A stretch of 43,240 bases of DNA from Myxococcales bacterium (GTDB lineage Bacteria; Myxococcota; Polyangia; Polyangiales; Polyangiaceae): assembly GCA_003151595.1 (NCBI GenBank), contig PLXW01000120.1:1-43240 (forward strand), written 5' to 3'. Each line of letters opens with the position of its first letter. The first letter of the stretch is position 1. The translations under genes were made by a program, and so were the position numbers. The notes below the pieces were generated by a model. The model ran no database searches. It was not told the origin of the DNA and saw nothing but the letters and a program-made list of their open reading frames with translations. Shown here in pieces: positions 6,963-17,303 of the stretch.

Positions 6963-8648
6963 GTGCCTTTTCGTCCGGTTCTTCGCTCGATCCTCGCGCT
7001 CGCGCTCGCGTTCGCGCTCGTGGTCGTGGTTCTGTTTCGCCCTTCGCTCGCCAGGGCCGACGCCAAGGTGGAAGCCGCCGCCAAGGCGCTCGAGCAGAGG
7101 GCGATGCAGGAGGACTACCTCGCCACCGACTTCGACAAGGCGCTCGAAAAATTGAACCAGGCCGCCGGCAAGTGCGGCACCGAGAAGTGCTCGAGCATCG
7201 TCCGCGCGCAGATCAAGGTGGAAGTCGGCGTCATCCAGGTCGCCGGCAAGCAGAACCGCGACGCGGGCATCGCCTCGTTCGTCGAGGCGCTGAAGATCGA
7301 CTCGAACGTGAAGGTCGACGACGACCTCCGCTCGAAGGAAGTCGACGCCGCGTTCGCCGAAGCGAAGAACAAGGTCGGCTCGTCGGGCGCCCCGTCGGCG
7401 GCTCCCTCGGCCGGCGACTTCGCGGTGCAGCCTGCTCCCGCGCAGATGGTTCGCACGCCGCTGCCGGTCTACGCCGTGTACGCCGGGACCGAGACGCTCA
7501 CGAAGGTCGTCGTGAAGTACAAGGCGTTCGGGATGACCGAGTGGAAGTCGATCGACGCCAAGTCGATGGACAAGGGTTGGGGCGCCGAGATCCCGTGCGT
7601 CGACGTGCAGCAGGGGGACCTCGTCTATTACATGCAGGGGTTCAACGCGAACAACGACCCCGTGGCCACGAGCGGCGATCGGAACAACCCCTTCAAGACC
7701 GTCGTGAAGCGCGACTTCTCAGGCGACGCGCCGCACTTCCCGGGCAAAGACCCGCCGAAGCAGTGCGCCGACGCCGGCGACTGTCCGCCCGACTTCCCCG
7801 GATGCAAGAAGCCCGCGGCCAGCGAAGAGACGCCCGACAGCTCGCTGAAGAGCGAAGGCTCGGAGTGCGAAGAGGACTCGGAGTGCGAGAGCGGCTCGTG
7901 CAAAGACAAGACGTGCGCCGCCGGCGGGCCGAAGAGCAAGCGGTCGAAGTTCTGGGTGGGGATCTCCGGGCAGTGGGACATCGTCCTCCTGCCGAGCGCC
8001 AATCAGGTGTGCTTGCTCGTCCCCGCCGGCCAATCCGGCTCGGCGCTCCCCGTGAACACGAACGGCTACTACTGCACCGACCCGGGCGGCGTGGACTATC
8101 CGTCGCGCACCGACGGCACGGCGAACGGCCTCATCGACCCCAACAAGTCCGATCAGGTTCAGGGCGGGTTCGCGCCGGGCAACATCCGCGTGATGCTCAG
8201 CTTCGATTACGCCGCGACGGCGAACCTCCTCGTCGGCGCGCGCCTCGGCTACGTGCTCAACACGTACACCGGCACGGCGGCGAAGAACGAAGGGAAGACG
8301 TTCGCGCCGATTCACGTCGAAGCGCGCGGCACGTGGGTGTTCGGGCGCGATCCGCTGGCGAACAAAGGGCTCGCGCCGTACGCGATGGTCGCCACCGGGG
8401 TCTCGGAGTGGGACGCGCAGGTCGCGGTGACCGTCGCGCCGCTTCACCCCACCGAGGCGGGGCAGTCGCGGACCGAGCAAGCGTGGAACATCAGCGGGCC
8501 TGGGTTCTTCTCGCTCGGCGGCGGCGTCCGGTACGCCTTCACGCCGCGGTTCGCCGCGATGTTCGGGCCGCGGTTCAACGTGGCGTTCGGGAAGAACGCG
8601 ACCTTGATCTCGCTCAGCCCCGAGCTCGGCGTCCAGTACGGCTTCTGA
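6963..8648 (+). CDS. Modular outer-membrane beta-barrel protein with N-terminal helical and Cys-rich regions
   Basis: The 561-residue product starts at a GTG with a strong AAGGAG site. A signal peptide (about residues 1-33, ending ARADA) is followed by a TPR-like helical segment to about residue 140. Next is an all-beta segment (QPAPAQMVRTPLPVYAVYAG onward) that looks Ig-like. A short Cys-rich linker follows, with CADAGDCPPDFPGC and ECEEDSECESGSC. The last 240 residues or so are beta strands (KFWVGISGQWDIVLL to PELGVQYGF) ending in Phe, as in outer-membrane barrels. This layout recurs in myxobacterial envelope proteins, but I know no defined function. The Cys linker probably forms disulfides in the periplasm. 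The gene stands alone, 109 nt after the OmpA gene. Confidence 0.8.
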   Translation: MPFRPVLRSILALALAFALVVVVLFRPSLARADAKVEAAAKALEQRAMQEDYLATDFDKALEKLNQAAGKCGTEKCSSIVRAQIKVEVGVIQVAGKQNRDAGIASFVEALKIDSNVKVDDDLRSKEVDAAFAEAKNKVGSSGAPSAAPSAGDFAVQPAPAQMVRTPLPVYAVYAGTETLTKVVVKYKAFGMTEWKSIDAKSMDKGWGAEIPCVDVQQGDLVYYMQGFNANNDPVATSGDRNNPFKTVVKRDFSGDAPHFPGKDPPKQCADAGDCPPDFPGCKKPAASEETPDSSLKSEGSECEEDSECESGSCKDKTCAAGGPKSKRSKFWVGISGQWDIVLLPSANQVCLLVPAGQSGSALPVNTNGYYCTDPGGVDYPSRTDGTANGLIDPNKSDQVQGGFAPGNIRVMLSFDYAATANLLVGARLGYVLNTYTGTAAKNEGKTFAPIHVEARGTWVFGRDPLANKGLAPYAMVATGVSEWDAQVAVTVAPLHPTEAGQSRTEQAWNISGPGFFSLGGGVRYAFTPRFAAMFGPRFNVAFGKNATLISLSPELGVQYGF

Positions 8649-8676
8649 GGCGGCGGCTCGCCTTGGAGCTGCGGGC

Positions 8677-10488
<1,812 letters not shown>

Positions 10489-10494
10489 GCGCGT

Positions 10495-10511
10495 GGCCGA
10501 TCAGATCGGCC
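10495..10511. terminator. Inverted repeat at a convergent gene junction
   Basis: GGCCGATC-A-GATCGGCC is a perfect 8-bp inverted repeat at the junction of two converging genes and overlaps the stop codon of the minus-strand gene. As RNA it could form a 6-bp stem with a 5-nt loop. There is no T tract, so a bidirectional terminator role is only a guess. Confidence 0.35.
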
Positions 10512-11118
10512 CTCGCCAGCGCGCGGCGTCGAACGGCCCGGACGGCGCGTTCAGCGAGACGGCGACCATGGCCAGCGTCGCGTCGGGGTGAACGCGGCCG
10601 AGCGTGACCTCGTCGTCTTCGATGCGCGTCGCCATGGGGAGCATGCGGCGATGCGCGACGGCGAAGTAGACGACCAGCAGGAGCAAGAGAGAGCCGAGGA
10701 ACCCGAGCGCGCCGCCGGCCACGAACAGCTCCACGTTCGCGCTCCCGCCCAGGAAGATCAGCCCCAGGCACGCGACCGGCAGCGCGGCCGTCCATCGCAT
10801 CGTCGTGACCGCGCGGCGATAGGCGGCGTCGCACGCTTCGCAGATCGGCAGATCGACCGCGGCGGTCCTCCGCGTCGCGTAGTAGCCGATGAGGCCGAAC
10901 ATCCGGCCGTACCAGGGGACGAAGACGAGCTGCTTCATTCGTCGCTGGATCCTCGTCGGCTCGCGCGCGCCGCACTTCACGCAGATGCTCGGGAGGAAGG
11001 TGTGGCGCGAGAAGCGGATCGTGCTCCCTTCGCCGCGAATGGGACCGGGCGCGTACGCGCCTCCGGCGGTCGTCTGCGGCGGAGCGTACGGATTGAACGC
11101 GGGTCCTTGGCCGGGCAT
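10501..11118 (-). CDS. Small membrane protein with two CxxC pairs, unknown function
   Basis: I do not recognise a family. The 205-residue product has a Pro/Gly/Ala-rich N-terminus (about 30 residues). A possible zinc knuckle is formed by CVKCGA (C46, C49) and PICEACDA (C93, C96), separated by a hydrophobic amphipathic stretch. Two strong membrane helices follow (about residues 106-127 and 129-153). The last 50 residues are a cytoplasmic tail. The two CxxC pairs could hold one zinc ion. It is preceded by a purine-rich site (GAGGGGAGCG) just before the ATG. The neighbouring upstream gene is an aminotransferase on the same strand, 31 nt away, so they may be co-transcribed. Confidence 0.7.
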   Translation of the reverse strand: MPGQGPAFNPYAPPQTTAGGAYAPGPIRGEGSTIRFSRHTFLPSICVKCGAREPTRIQRRMKQLVFVPWYGRMFGLIGYYATRRTAAVDLPICEACDAAYRRAVTTMRWTAALPVACLGLIFLGGSANVELFVAGGALGFLGSLLLLLVVYFAVAHRRMLPMATRIEDDEVTLGRVHPDATLAMVAVSLNAPSGPFDAARWRGPI

Positions 11119-11149
11119 CGCTCCCCTCGCTGTCGAGCGTACAGGCGAG

Positions 11150-12349
11150 TCACTCGCGCGCGAGCGAATCGATCGCCGCGCGCAGGCGAGCGACGCCGTC
11201 GGCGAGGCGCGGGCGCGGGACGGCGGAGAAGCACAGGCGTGCGCTCCGTTCGTAGCCGCGACCGAAGGCGTCGCCCGGCGCGAGGAGGACGCCGTGATCG
11301 ATCGCTCGCTCGAGCGCCACGGACAGCGGGCGCCCGTCGAGCACGGGGGTGAAATCGAGAAAGAGGTACGTCGCCCCTTCGGAGACCCAGAAGCGCAACC
11401 CCGAGCCCACCAGCCCTGCGGCCGTCTCGTCGCGCGCCGCGCAGTAGTCTTCCCGCGCCGCGCGCATCCAGGCGTCGCCCGAGGTCATCGCGGCGATCGC
11501 CGCGCGCTGCATCGCTACCGGAACGTTGAACACGGTGTGAACGCCCACGCGCCGCGCCGCCGCGATCACCGGCTCGGGCGCGATCACCGCGCCGATGCGC
11601 GCGCCGGCGAGCGCGTGGCTCTTCGAGAACGACTGCACGACGATCGTGCGCTCGGCCATCCCCGGGAGTGAAGCGATCGACACGTGGCGCTCGCCGTACG
11701 TCACGTCGGCGTACACCTCGTCGGCGAACACCCAGAGATCGTTCTCGACCGCCACGCGCGCGATCGACTCGAGCTGCGCGCGCCCGAGCACCTTGCCGTC
11801 GGGGTTGTTCGGCGAGATGAAGTAGAGCGCCTTGGTGCGCGGCGTGATCGCTTCGGCGAAGATCGCCCCCGCGTCGAGCGACGGGTCTTCGTACAGGCGC
11901 AACGTGAGCGGCACCTCGACGGGGCGAGCGCTGCAGGCGTGGAAGATCCCGACCGACAGCGGCCAGTACGGCGCGGCCACGAGCACGTCGTCCCCCGCGT
12001 CGAGCACGGCGCGCGCGGCGCAGAAGAGCGCGTGCGTCCCGCCCGAGCCGAGATGAACGTGCGCGGCGCCGGCGACGTTGGGGATGCCGTGGACGTCGCG
12101 GGCGCGCGCGGCGATCGCGTCGCGGAGCTCGGCGAGTCCGGCGGTCGCGCCGTAGCGGTAGAGCGCGTCGTCGGCCTGGCCGGCGACGGCGCGCGCGAAG
12201 TGGGCTTCCGGCGGCGGCGCGAGGTGGGTGTCGCCGATGTGGAGCGGGATCAAGGTCCCCCCCTTCGCCGCGTGCGCGTCGATCCGCGCCTGCAGGTCGG
12301 CGAACACGCCGGTTCGGATTCGCTGCGCCGACTCGCTCAGCGTGGCCAT
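11150..12349 (-). CDS. Class I/II pyridoxal-phosphate aminotransferase
   Basis: The 399-residue product is a fold-type I PLP enzyme. The PLP-binding Lys is K243 in SFSKSHALAGARIG. Other motifs are the Asn of SPNNPDG (N182), DEVYAD with the PLP-contacting Asp210 and Tyr213, and an N-terminal LHIGDTHLAPP substrate loop. It probably transaminates an amino acid with 2-oxoglutarate as partner; the substrate is not predictable. The longer frame to 12403 adds 18 residues without any domain and would meet the divergent peptidase gene, so the ATG at 12349 (GAAGG just upstream) is preferred. It is divergent from the M2 peptidase gene, with 52 nt between the starts. Confidence 0.88.
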   Translation of the reverse strand: MATLSESAQRIRTGVFADLQARIDAHAAKGGTLIPLHIGDTHLAPPPEAHFARAVAGQADDALYRYGATAGLAELRDAIAARARDVHGIPNVAGAAHVHLGSGGTHALFCAARAVLDAGDDVLVAAPYWPLSVGIFHACSARPVEVPLTLRLYEDPSLDAGAIFAEAITPRTKALYFISPNNPDGKVLGRAQLESIARVAVENDLWVFADEVYADVTYGERHVSIASLPGMAERTIVVQSFSKSHALAGARIGAVIAPEPVIAAARRVGVHTVFNVPVAMQRAAIAAMTSGDAWMRAAREDYCAARDETAAGLVGSGLRFWVSEGATYLFLDFTPVLDGRPLSVALERAIDHGVLLAPGDAFGRGYERSARLCFSAVPRPRLADGVARLRAAIDSLARE

Positions 12350-12401
12350 GATGCCTTCGCTTCTATCACCGGGCGCGCCCTGTGCGGTAGAAGGCGCGAC
12401 C

Positions 12402-14324
12402 ATGCACGTACGCGTACGCCTCGCGCTCGCCCTCTCGCTCGCCGCTTCCCCCTTCGCCGCGCTCGCGTGCGGAGGTGCGCAGACGCCGGTTCAACCGCCG
12501 AACGCGAACGCGAACGCGAACGCGAACGCGAACGCGAACGCGAACGCGAACGCGGGGCCGGCGACGGTCGACGAGGCGCGCGCGTTCCTCGCGCAGGTCG
12601 ACGCGGATCTGCACACGCTCTGGCCCGCGCGCGATCGCGCCGCCTGGGTCTCGCTCACGTACATCACCGACGACACCGAAGCGCTCGCCGCCGCGGGCGA
12701 GCAAGCGACCGCCGCCTACGTCACCAAGAAGGTCCAGGAGTCGCAACGCTTCGCCGGCCTCGCGCTCCCCGACGATCTCGCGCGCCAGATGAAGCTCCTT
12801 CGCCTCGCGCAGACCGTCCCCGCGCCGAGCGATCCGAAGAAGGCCGGCGAGCTCGCATCGCTCGGCGCGGCGATGGGCGGCGCGTACGGCAAGGCCACGT
12901 ACTGCCCGCCGGCAACGTCGAAGCTCCGCCCCTTCCTGAAGAAGGGGGAGACGTGCATGCACCTCGAGGATCTCGAGAAGGTCCTCGCCACGAGCCGCGA
13001 TCCCGCCACGCTCGAAGAAGCGTGGAAGGGGTGGCACGACAGCGCACGCCCGCAGCGCGATCGCTACGTGAAGTACGTCGCGCTGGCGAACGAGGGGGCC
13101 AAGGAGCTCGGCTTTGCCGACGTCGGCGCGCTCTGGCGATCCGGCTACGACATGACGCCCGAAGCGTTCGAGGCCGACATCGAGCGCCTTTGGGGCCAGG
13201 TGAAGCCGCTCTACGACGAGCTCCACTGCTACGCGCGATCGAAGCTTCGCGCGAAGTACGGCAAGGACAAGATCCCCGAGCACGGGCTCATCCCGGTTCC
13301 GTACCTCTCGAACATGTGGGCGCAGAGCTGGGAAGACGAGTTCGATCTCCTCGCGCCGTACAAGGGCGAGCCGACGCTCGACATCGCCAAGGCGCTCGCC
13401 GCGAAGAAGATCGACGCCAAGGGGATGGTGAAGATCGGCGAGAACTTCTTCACGTCGCTCGGCCTCGATCCGCTCCCGGCGTCGTTCTGGGAGCGCTCGA
13501 TGTTCACCCGCCCGCGCGATCGCGAGGTCGTCTGTCACGCCAGCGCGTGGGACGTGAACTGGAACGACGACCTTCGCATCAAGATGTGCATCCAGCCGAC
13601 GACCGACGACCTCGTCGTCATCCACCACGAGCTCGGTCACGATTTCTACTACTCGCAGTACTACAAGATGCCGATCCTCTTTCAGACGACCGGCGCCAAC
13701 GACGGCTTCCACGAAGCCATCGGCGACACGATCGCGCTGAGCGTGACGCCGCAGTACCTGAAGGATCGCGGGCTGCTCGCCGAGACTCCGAAAGGGGACA
13801 AGAGCCGCATGGACGCGCTGATGAAGAAGGCGCTCGAGAAGGTCGCGTTCCTGCCGTTCGGGCTCACGATCGACAAGTGGCGCTGGGACGTGTTCGCCGG
13901 CAAGACGCCCCCCGAGAAGTACAACGCCTCGTGGTGGGCGCTGAAGGCGAAGTACCAGGGCGTGGCGCCGGGTGAAGCGCGCACCGAAGAGGACTTCGAT
14001 CCGGCGGCGAAGTACCACGTCGCCAGCTCGACGCCGTACATCCGGTACTTCCTCGCGTTCGTGTACGAGTTCCAGTTCCATCGCGCGCTGTGCAAGGCCG
14101 CGGGGTTCACCGGGCCGCTCGATCAGTGCTCGATCTACGGGAACAAAGCGGCGGGTGAGAAGCTGCGCGCGATGCTGGCAATGGGCGAGAGCAAGCCGTG
14201 GCAAGACGCGATGCAGGCCATCACGGGCGATCGCGCGGCCGACGCGTCGGCCATCCTCGAGTACTTCGCGCCGCTGCGCGGGTGGATGAAGGACCAGATC
14301 AAAGACGAGAAGTGCGGCTGGTGA
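12402..14324 (+). CDS. M2-family (angiotensin-converting-enzyme-like) zinc peptidase, secreted
   Basis: The 640-residue product starts with a signal peptide ending in ALACGG (Cys23), an imperfect lipobox, so it is periplasmic or a lipoprotein. Residues 34-51 are nine Asn-Ala dipeptides. The catalytic site is HELGH (409-413), with the third zinc ligand Glu438 in GFHEAIGD; these match the M2 peptidase layout, with one extra residue between them. M2 enzymes remove C-terminal dipeptides from peptides. The C-terminal half (SSTPYIRYFLAFVYEFQFH) is also characteristic. The start ATG has AAGG 8 nt upstream. It likely helps digest peptides outside the cytoplasm, consistent with a predatory or proteolytic lifestyle. 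Confidence 0.92.
   Translation: MHVRVRLALALSLAASPFAALACGGAQTPVQPPNANANANANANANANANAGPATVDEARAFLAQVDADLHTLWPARDRAAWVSLTYITDDTEALAAAGEQATAAYVTKKVQESQRFAGLALPDDLARQMKLLRLAQTVPAPSDPKKAGELASLGAAMGGAYGKATYCPPATSKLRPFLKKGETCMHLEDLEKVLATSRDPATLEEAWKGWHDSARPQRDRYVKYVALANEGAKELGFADVGALWRSGYDMTPEAFEADIERLWGQVKPLYDELHCYARSKLRAKYGKDKIPEHGLIPVPYLSNMWAQSWEDEFDLLAPYKGEPTLDIAKALAAKKIDAKGMVKIGENFFTSLGLDPLPASFWERSMFTRPRDREVVCHASAWDVNWNDDLRIKMCIQPTTDDLVVIHHELGHDFYYSQYYKMPILFQTTGANDGFHEAIGDTIALSVTPQYLKDRGLLAETPKGDKSRMDALMKKALEKVAFLPFGLTIDKWRWDVFAGKTPPEKYNASWWALKAKYQGVAPGEARTEEDFDPAAKYHVASSTPYIRYFLAFVYEFQFHRALCKAAGFTGPLDQCSIYGNKAAGEKLRAMLAMGESKPWQDAMQAITGDRAADASAILEYFAPLRGWMKDQIKDEKCGW
12501..12554 (+). repeat. 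Hexanucleotide microsatellite (AACGCG) x9 inside the M2 peptidase gene
   Basis: Nine perfect AACGCG units encode nine Asn-Ala pairs between the signal peptide and the catalytic domain. Unit gain or loss keeps the frame and would only change linker length. Confidence 0.95.
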
Positions 14325-14332
14325 TTTCTCCT

Positions 14333-14357
14333 CCCCTCTCCCCTTGCGGGAGAGGGG
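14333..14357. terminator. REP-like hairpin between convergent genes
   Basis: CCCCTCTCCC and GGGAGAGGGG form a perfect 10-bp stem with a 5-nt loop (14343-14347), followed by CCGGGGGTGAGGG. Near-identical elements are common, as I recall, as dispersed repeats in many proteobacterial genomes. Here it sits between two convergent genes, where it could stop transcription from both sides. Confidence 0.65.
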
Positions 14358-14390
14358 CCGGGGGTGAGGGTTCGCGGAGGCCGTCGCCCT

Positions 14391-15959
14391 TCACCAACCG
14401 GTGTCGCCGCTCGCGCGCGTGAACGTCCACGCCGCCGCGGTGCCGTTCGAGAGGCCGCCGCTCGCGGGGCTGGTGACGACGACGTTCGTCGCCGTCGCCG
14501 AGCCGCTCGCGGTCGGCGCGACCTCGATGCCGAACGTGCCGGCGTGCGCGATGCTCACGTCTTCGATGCTCGCGTTCTGGATGGAGTCGTCCGGGCCGAC
14601 GAAGAGGACGCCGGCGTACGTCGCGTCCTCGATGTCGACGTCGTCGATCGCGATCCCGGTGATGGGCGACGCCGACTCGCGACCGCTGATGGTGAGCGCG
14701 CCCCACTCCTGGCCGAACATCGGACCGCCGGCGCGGACGAGCGTGTCGCGCGCGATCGTGGTCGTGCCGCCGAAGGGGTGCGAGTCGAACTCTTGATCGA
14801 CGAAGACGCCGGGGTAGCTCACGGTGTCGGAGCACACGTCGTCTTCGATCGCGTTGCCCGTGCCGCCGTAGATGGCGAAGCAGTTGGCGCGCCACGGCGT
14901 CTGCGCCGTGTCGAAGCGGAAGACGTTGTTCGTGTTCGCGGGGTCGCCTCCGCCGGCGAACGACCACGATGCGAAGCCGTCGTCGCCCGTGTTGCGGGCG
15001 CTCGATTGCTCGATCGTCGAGTTGCTCGTGCCGTTGCAGAAGTTGATGCCGTCGGCGAACGTGTCGCGCACGCGCGCGCCGTGTACGAGCAGGCCGTCGG
15101 TCGGCGCGTTTCCGTTGGTGCCGATCCACGCGCCGGTCGTGAAGTGCTCGATCCAGACGTCGCGGATCTCGGAGCCGGTGCCGAAGACGCCGCCGATGCC
15201 GGCGATGCTGTCGCCGTCGTTCCGGAGCGTGGTGTCGCCTTCGAGCGCGAGGTCGGAGACCTTGCACGCCGACCCGCCGCAGATGAACCGCGCCGACGCG
15301 CCAATGATCGTCGAGCGCCACATCCCCGCGCCGAGCACGGCGACGTTCTTCACGTTGAGCGCGGTCGACGCATCGAGGTACGTGCCGGGCGGAAGCCAGA
15401 CGTTCATTCCTTTCGACTGCGCGTCGTTGATCGCGTTCTGGATCGCTTGTCCGTCGTCGCTCGTTCCGTTGCCCGTGGCGCCGTAGGAAGCGACGGAGAG
15501 CGTGCCGGCCGGTTGCGCGAGCGCCGGGGCGACCTCTTCGAGATCGACGAGATCGATCACGTAGTACGCGGCCGTGTCCGAAGCGTCGCGCTGGAGCGCG
15601 ATCGTCGCTCCGGCCGGGACGTCGGCGGCGAGGAGCAGGCGGGCTTCGTCGTAGAAGTGGTGGGCGTAGCCGTCGCTCGGCGTGTTCGTCGTGGCGTCAG
15701 TCGTCTGCGGGTTGCCGTAGGCCCACGCGTAACGCGACGTGAGCGCGAGGCTCTGAACGCGCGCGCCGTTCACGTACACGCCGAGCGATGCCTGGAGCCC
15801 CGCGCCGTCTTGCGAATCGGGGAGGACGAACCGGACGACGAGCGAGTTGAAGGCGCGCTTCGCGGTGAAGCGAACGTAGTCGCCCGTGTTCACCAGCTTC
15901 ACGGCCTCGCGTCCGGACGACTCGCCCGCGATGTTCGCGAAGACGTCGGCGTCGTTCAC
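14391..15959 (-). CDS. Right-handed parallel beta-helix protein (pectate-lyase-3/GH28-related), main frame of a frameshifted lipoprotein
   Basis: The 522-residue frame from a GTG at 15959 has an N-terminal carbohydrate-binding-like beta-sandwich (IAGESSGREAVKLVNTGDYVRFTA). It is followed by a parallel beta-helix that begins LSVASYGATGNGTSDDGQAIQ, the classic start of pectate_lyase_3 domains. Repeated short strands with Asn ladders run to the end. Such proteins bind or cleave polysaccharides. The same frame continues upstream of the GTG with clear homology-like sequence (LPYVEYEAESGATNATHLGP), so the GTG cuts the sandwich domain in two and is not the true start. The real start is a lipoprotein signal at 16314 in another frame. 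The mutation or error lies near 16165-16180. It is the last gene of a glycan-directed lipoprotein block. Confidence 0.8.
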   Translation of the reverse strand: MNDADVFANIAGESSGREAVKLVNTGDYVRFTAKRAFNSLVVRFVLPDSQDGAGLQASLGVYVNGARVQSLALTSRYAWAYGNPQTTDATTNTPSDGYAHHFYDEARLLLAADVPAGATIALQRDASDTAAYYVIDLVDLEEVAPALAQPAGTLSVASYGATGNGTSDDGQAIQNAINDAQSKGMNVWLPPGTYLDASTALNVKNVAVLGAGMWRSTIIGASARFICGGSACKVSDLALEGDTTLRNDGDSIAGIGGVFGTGSEIRDVWIEHFTTGAWIGTNGNAPTDGLLVHGARVRDTFADGINFCNGTSNSTIEQSSARNTGDDGFASWSFAGGGDPANTNNVFRFDTAQTPWRANCFAIYGGTGNAIEDDVCSDTVSYPGVFVDQEFDSHPFGGTTTIARDTLVRAGGPMFGQEWGALTISGRESASPITGIAIDDVDIEDATYAGVLFVGPDDSIQNASIEDVSIAHAGTFGIEVAPTASGSATATNVVVTSPASGGLSNGTAAAWTFTRASGDTGW

Positions 15960-16137
15960 CGCGCGGCTCGGGCCGAGGTGCGTGGCGTTCGTCGCGCCGC
16001 TCTCCGCTTCGTACTCGACGTACGGGAGCGTCGCGCCGCGCGCCGCGGGGAGCGGAGCGCCGTCGCTCTGAAAGCCGCTGTCGATCGCGGCGGACGCGCC
16101 GTCCGGTGTCGTGACGATCGACCCTCCGTCGCCGCCG

Positions 16138-16314
16138 TCATCGTCGCTCGCTCCTCCTTCGCCGGAGGGACCCGCTCGCGCCGCCGGGGTTCGTCGGGGA
16201 CGAACCGTTCGCTTGCGTCGCCGTGCGTGCGTCAGTCGCCGCGCCTCCTGAGCACGCGACCGACGTTGCCATCCCGAGGAGCGCGCCCATCCACCACGTC
16301 GTCGAACGACTCAT
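16138..16314 (-). pseudogene. 5' fragment encoding the lipoprotein signal of the beta-helix gene, out of frame
   Basis: An ATG at 16314 begins a clear lipoprotein signal (MSRSTTWWMGALLGMATS then VACSGG) followed by a Gly/Ser/Thr linker, and stops at 16138. The frame is off by 1 nt relative to the downstream beta-helix frame. Around 16165-16180 the linker changes from GGASG in this frame to PSGEGGASDDDGG in the downstream frame. Removing one base there would join the two into a normal secreted lipoprotein of about 640 residues. It is therefore a recent frameshift or a sequencing error. Confidence 0.7.
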
Positions 16315-16365
16315 GGTCGCTCTTCAGTGCAAGCGAGGTGCCTGGAGATACCAGCGCGTGGGGCG

Positions 16366-17295
16366 TCACTGCGCCGTGAAGACGACGTTGTCGTACCGGA
16401 TCTCCCAGGCGGGCGAGGGCTCGCTGACGTAGCTCGTTCCGACGCCGATCTGCAGCGACGTCGCCTGCACGGTCGCCGTGAGCGGCACGTCGAGCTTCTT
16501 CGTGCCGTTGACGAAGACCATCGCGTCGATCGTCGTCGCTGCCGGCCAGTCGATCTCGATCACGACGTCGCTCCACGCGCCCATCGCCAGCGGCTCCGTC
16601 GGCGGGAGCGGATGGTTCACGTAGACGGTGCCGCCGTCGGGATATCCGGTCTGCTCGCCGAGCGTGAGGGCCGGGGCGCCGCTCGACACGTTGATGGCGA
16701 GGCCGAGGCTGTAGCGGTCGCCGGTCGCATCGAGAAAGTCGACCGCGCCGAGGACGATCGCCGCCGCGGCCGTGACGTCGATCTGGAGCGGCTCGACGCT
16801 GAACGCGAAGCGCAGCGTCGCCGGCAAGGAGGGGACGCCGAGCGTCGTACGGAGCGCGACGTCGACGACCTGCCCCCCGTCGGTCGGCGTCGTGGTCTCG
16901 TCGAGCGCGTTGGGTTTGGAGAGCGCGCCGGCGTCGGTCTCGGTGAGCGTGCCGCCCGTTTCGCCGAAGCTGTTCCAACTCCCGGGGAGCGCGCGCTCGT
17001 CGAAGTCGTCGCAGAAGAAGAGCCCGCCGTCGGGGGGCGTGAGCGAGGCGCAGAACGGGCCGCCGTCAGGGAGACCCGTCGCATCGGTCGCGTCGAGCGC
17101 AGCGTCGATCGCACCGCCGTCGTCTCCGTTGCCCACGTTCCCATCGGGCGCGTTGCCCGTCGTTCCATCGTTCGCGGCTGCGTCGACTTCCGATTCGCCC
17201 GGCGGTCCGCCGGCCATCGTCGCGTCGAAGTCGAAACAGGCGGCGACGAGCACCACCGCGAGCGTCGCGGCTGTCACCCGCAGGGACGGATGCAT
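16366..17295 (-). CDS. LamG-like (concanavalin-fold) lipoprotein
   Basis: The 309-residue product has a lipoprotein signal (Cys20 in LVAACFDFD) and an Asp/Gly/Ala-rich linker to about residue 80, a style typical of myxobacterial surface lipoproteins. A beta-sandwich follows: FFCDDFDERALPGSWNS, RFAFSVEPL, WSDVVIEIDWP and WEIRYDNVVFTAQ. This pattern fits LamG/concanavalin-type lectin or glucanase folds. The final segment YDNVVFTA is typical for such domains. It may bind or hydrolyse a polysaccharide; no catalytic residues can be assigned. The ATG at 17295 is preferred over 17313 because it begins the signal peptide and has a -10-like TAGCGT 8 nt upstream. Confidence 0.75.
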   Translation of the reverse strand: MHPSLRVTAATLAVVLVAACFDFDATMAGGPPGESEVDAAANDGTTGNAPDGNVGNGDDGGAIDAALDATDATGLPDGGPFCASLTPPDGGLFFCDDFDERALPGSWNSFGETGGTLTETDAGALSKPNALDETTTPTDGGQVVDVALRTTLGVPSLPATLRFAFSVEPLQIDVTAAAAIVLGAVDFLDATGDRYSLGLAINVSSGAPALTLGEQTGYPDGGTVYVNHPLPPTEPLAMGAWSDVVIEIDWPAATTIDAMVFVNGTKKLDVPLTATVQATSLQIGVGTSYVSEPSPAWEIRYDNVVFTAQ

Positions 17296-17303
17296 CGTAC
17301 AGA

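Noticed and set aside
11684..13975. A 763-residue plus-strand frame with an Arg-Glu repeat
   Set aside because: It is antisense to the aminotransferase and out of frame with the M2 peptidase; the Arg-Glu run is the AACGCG microsatellite read in the wrong frame.
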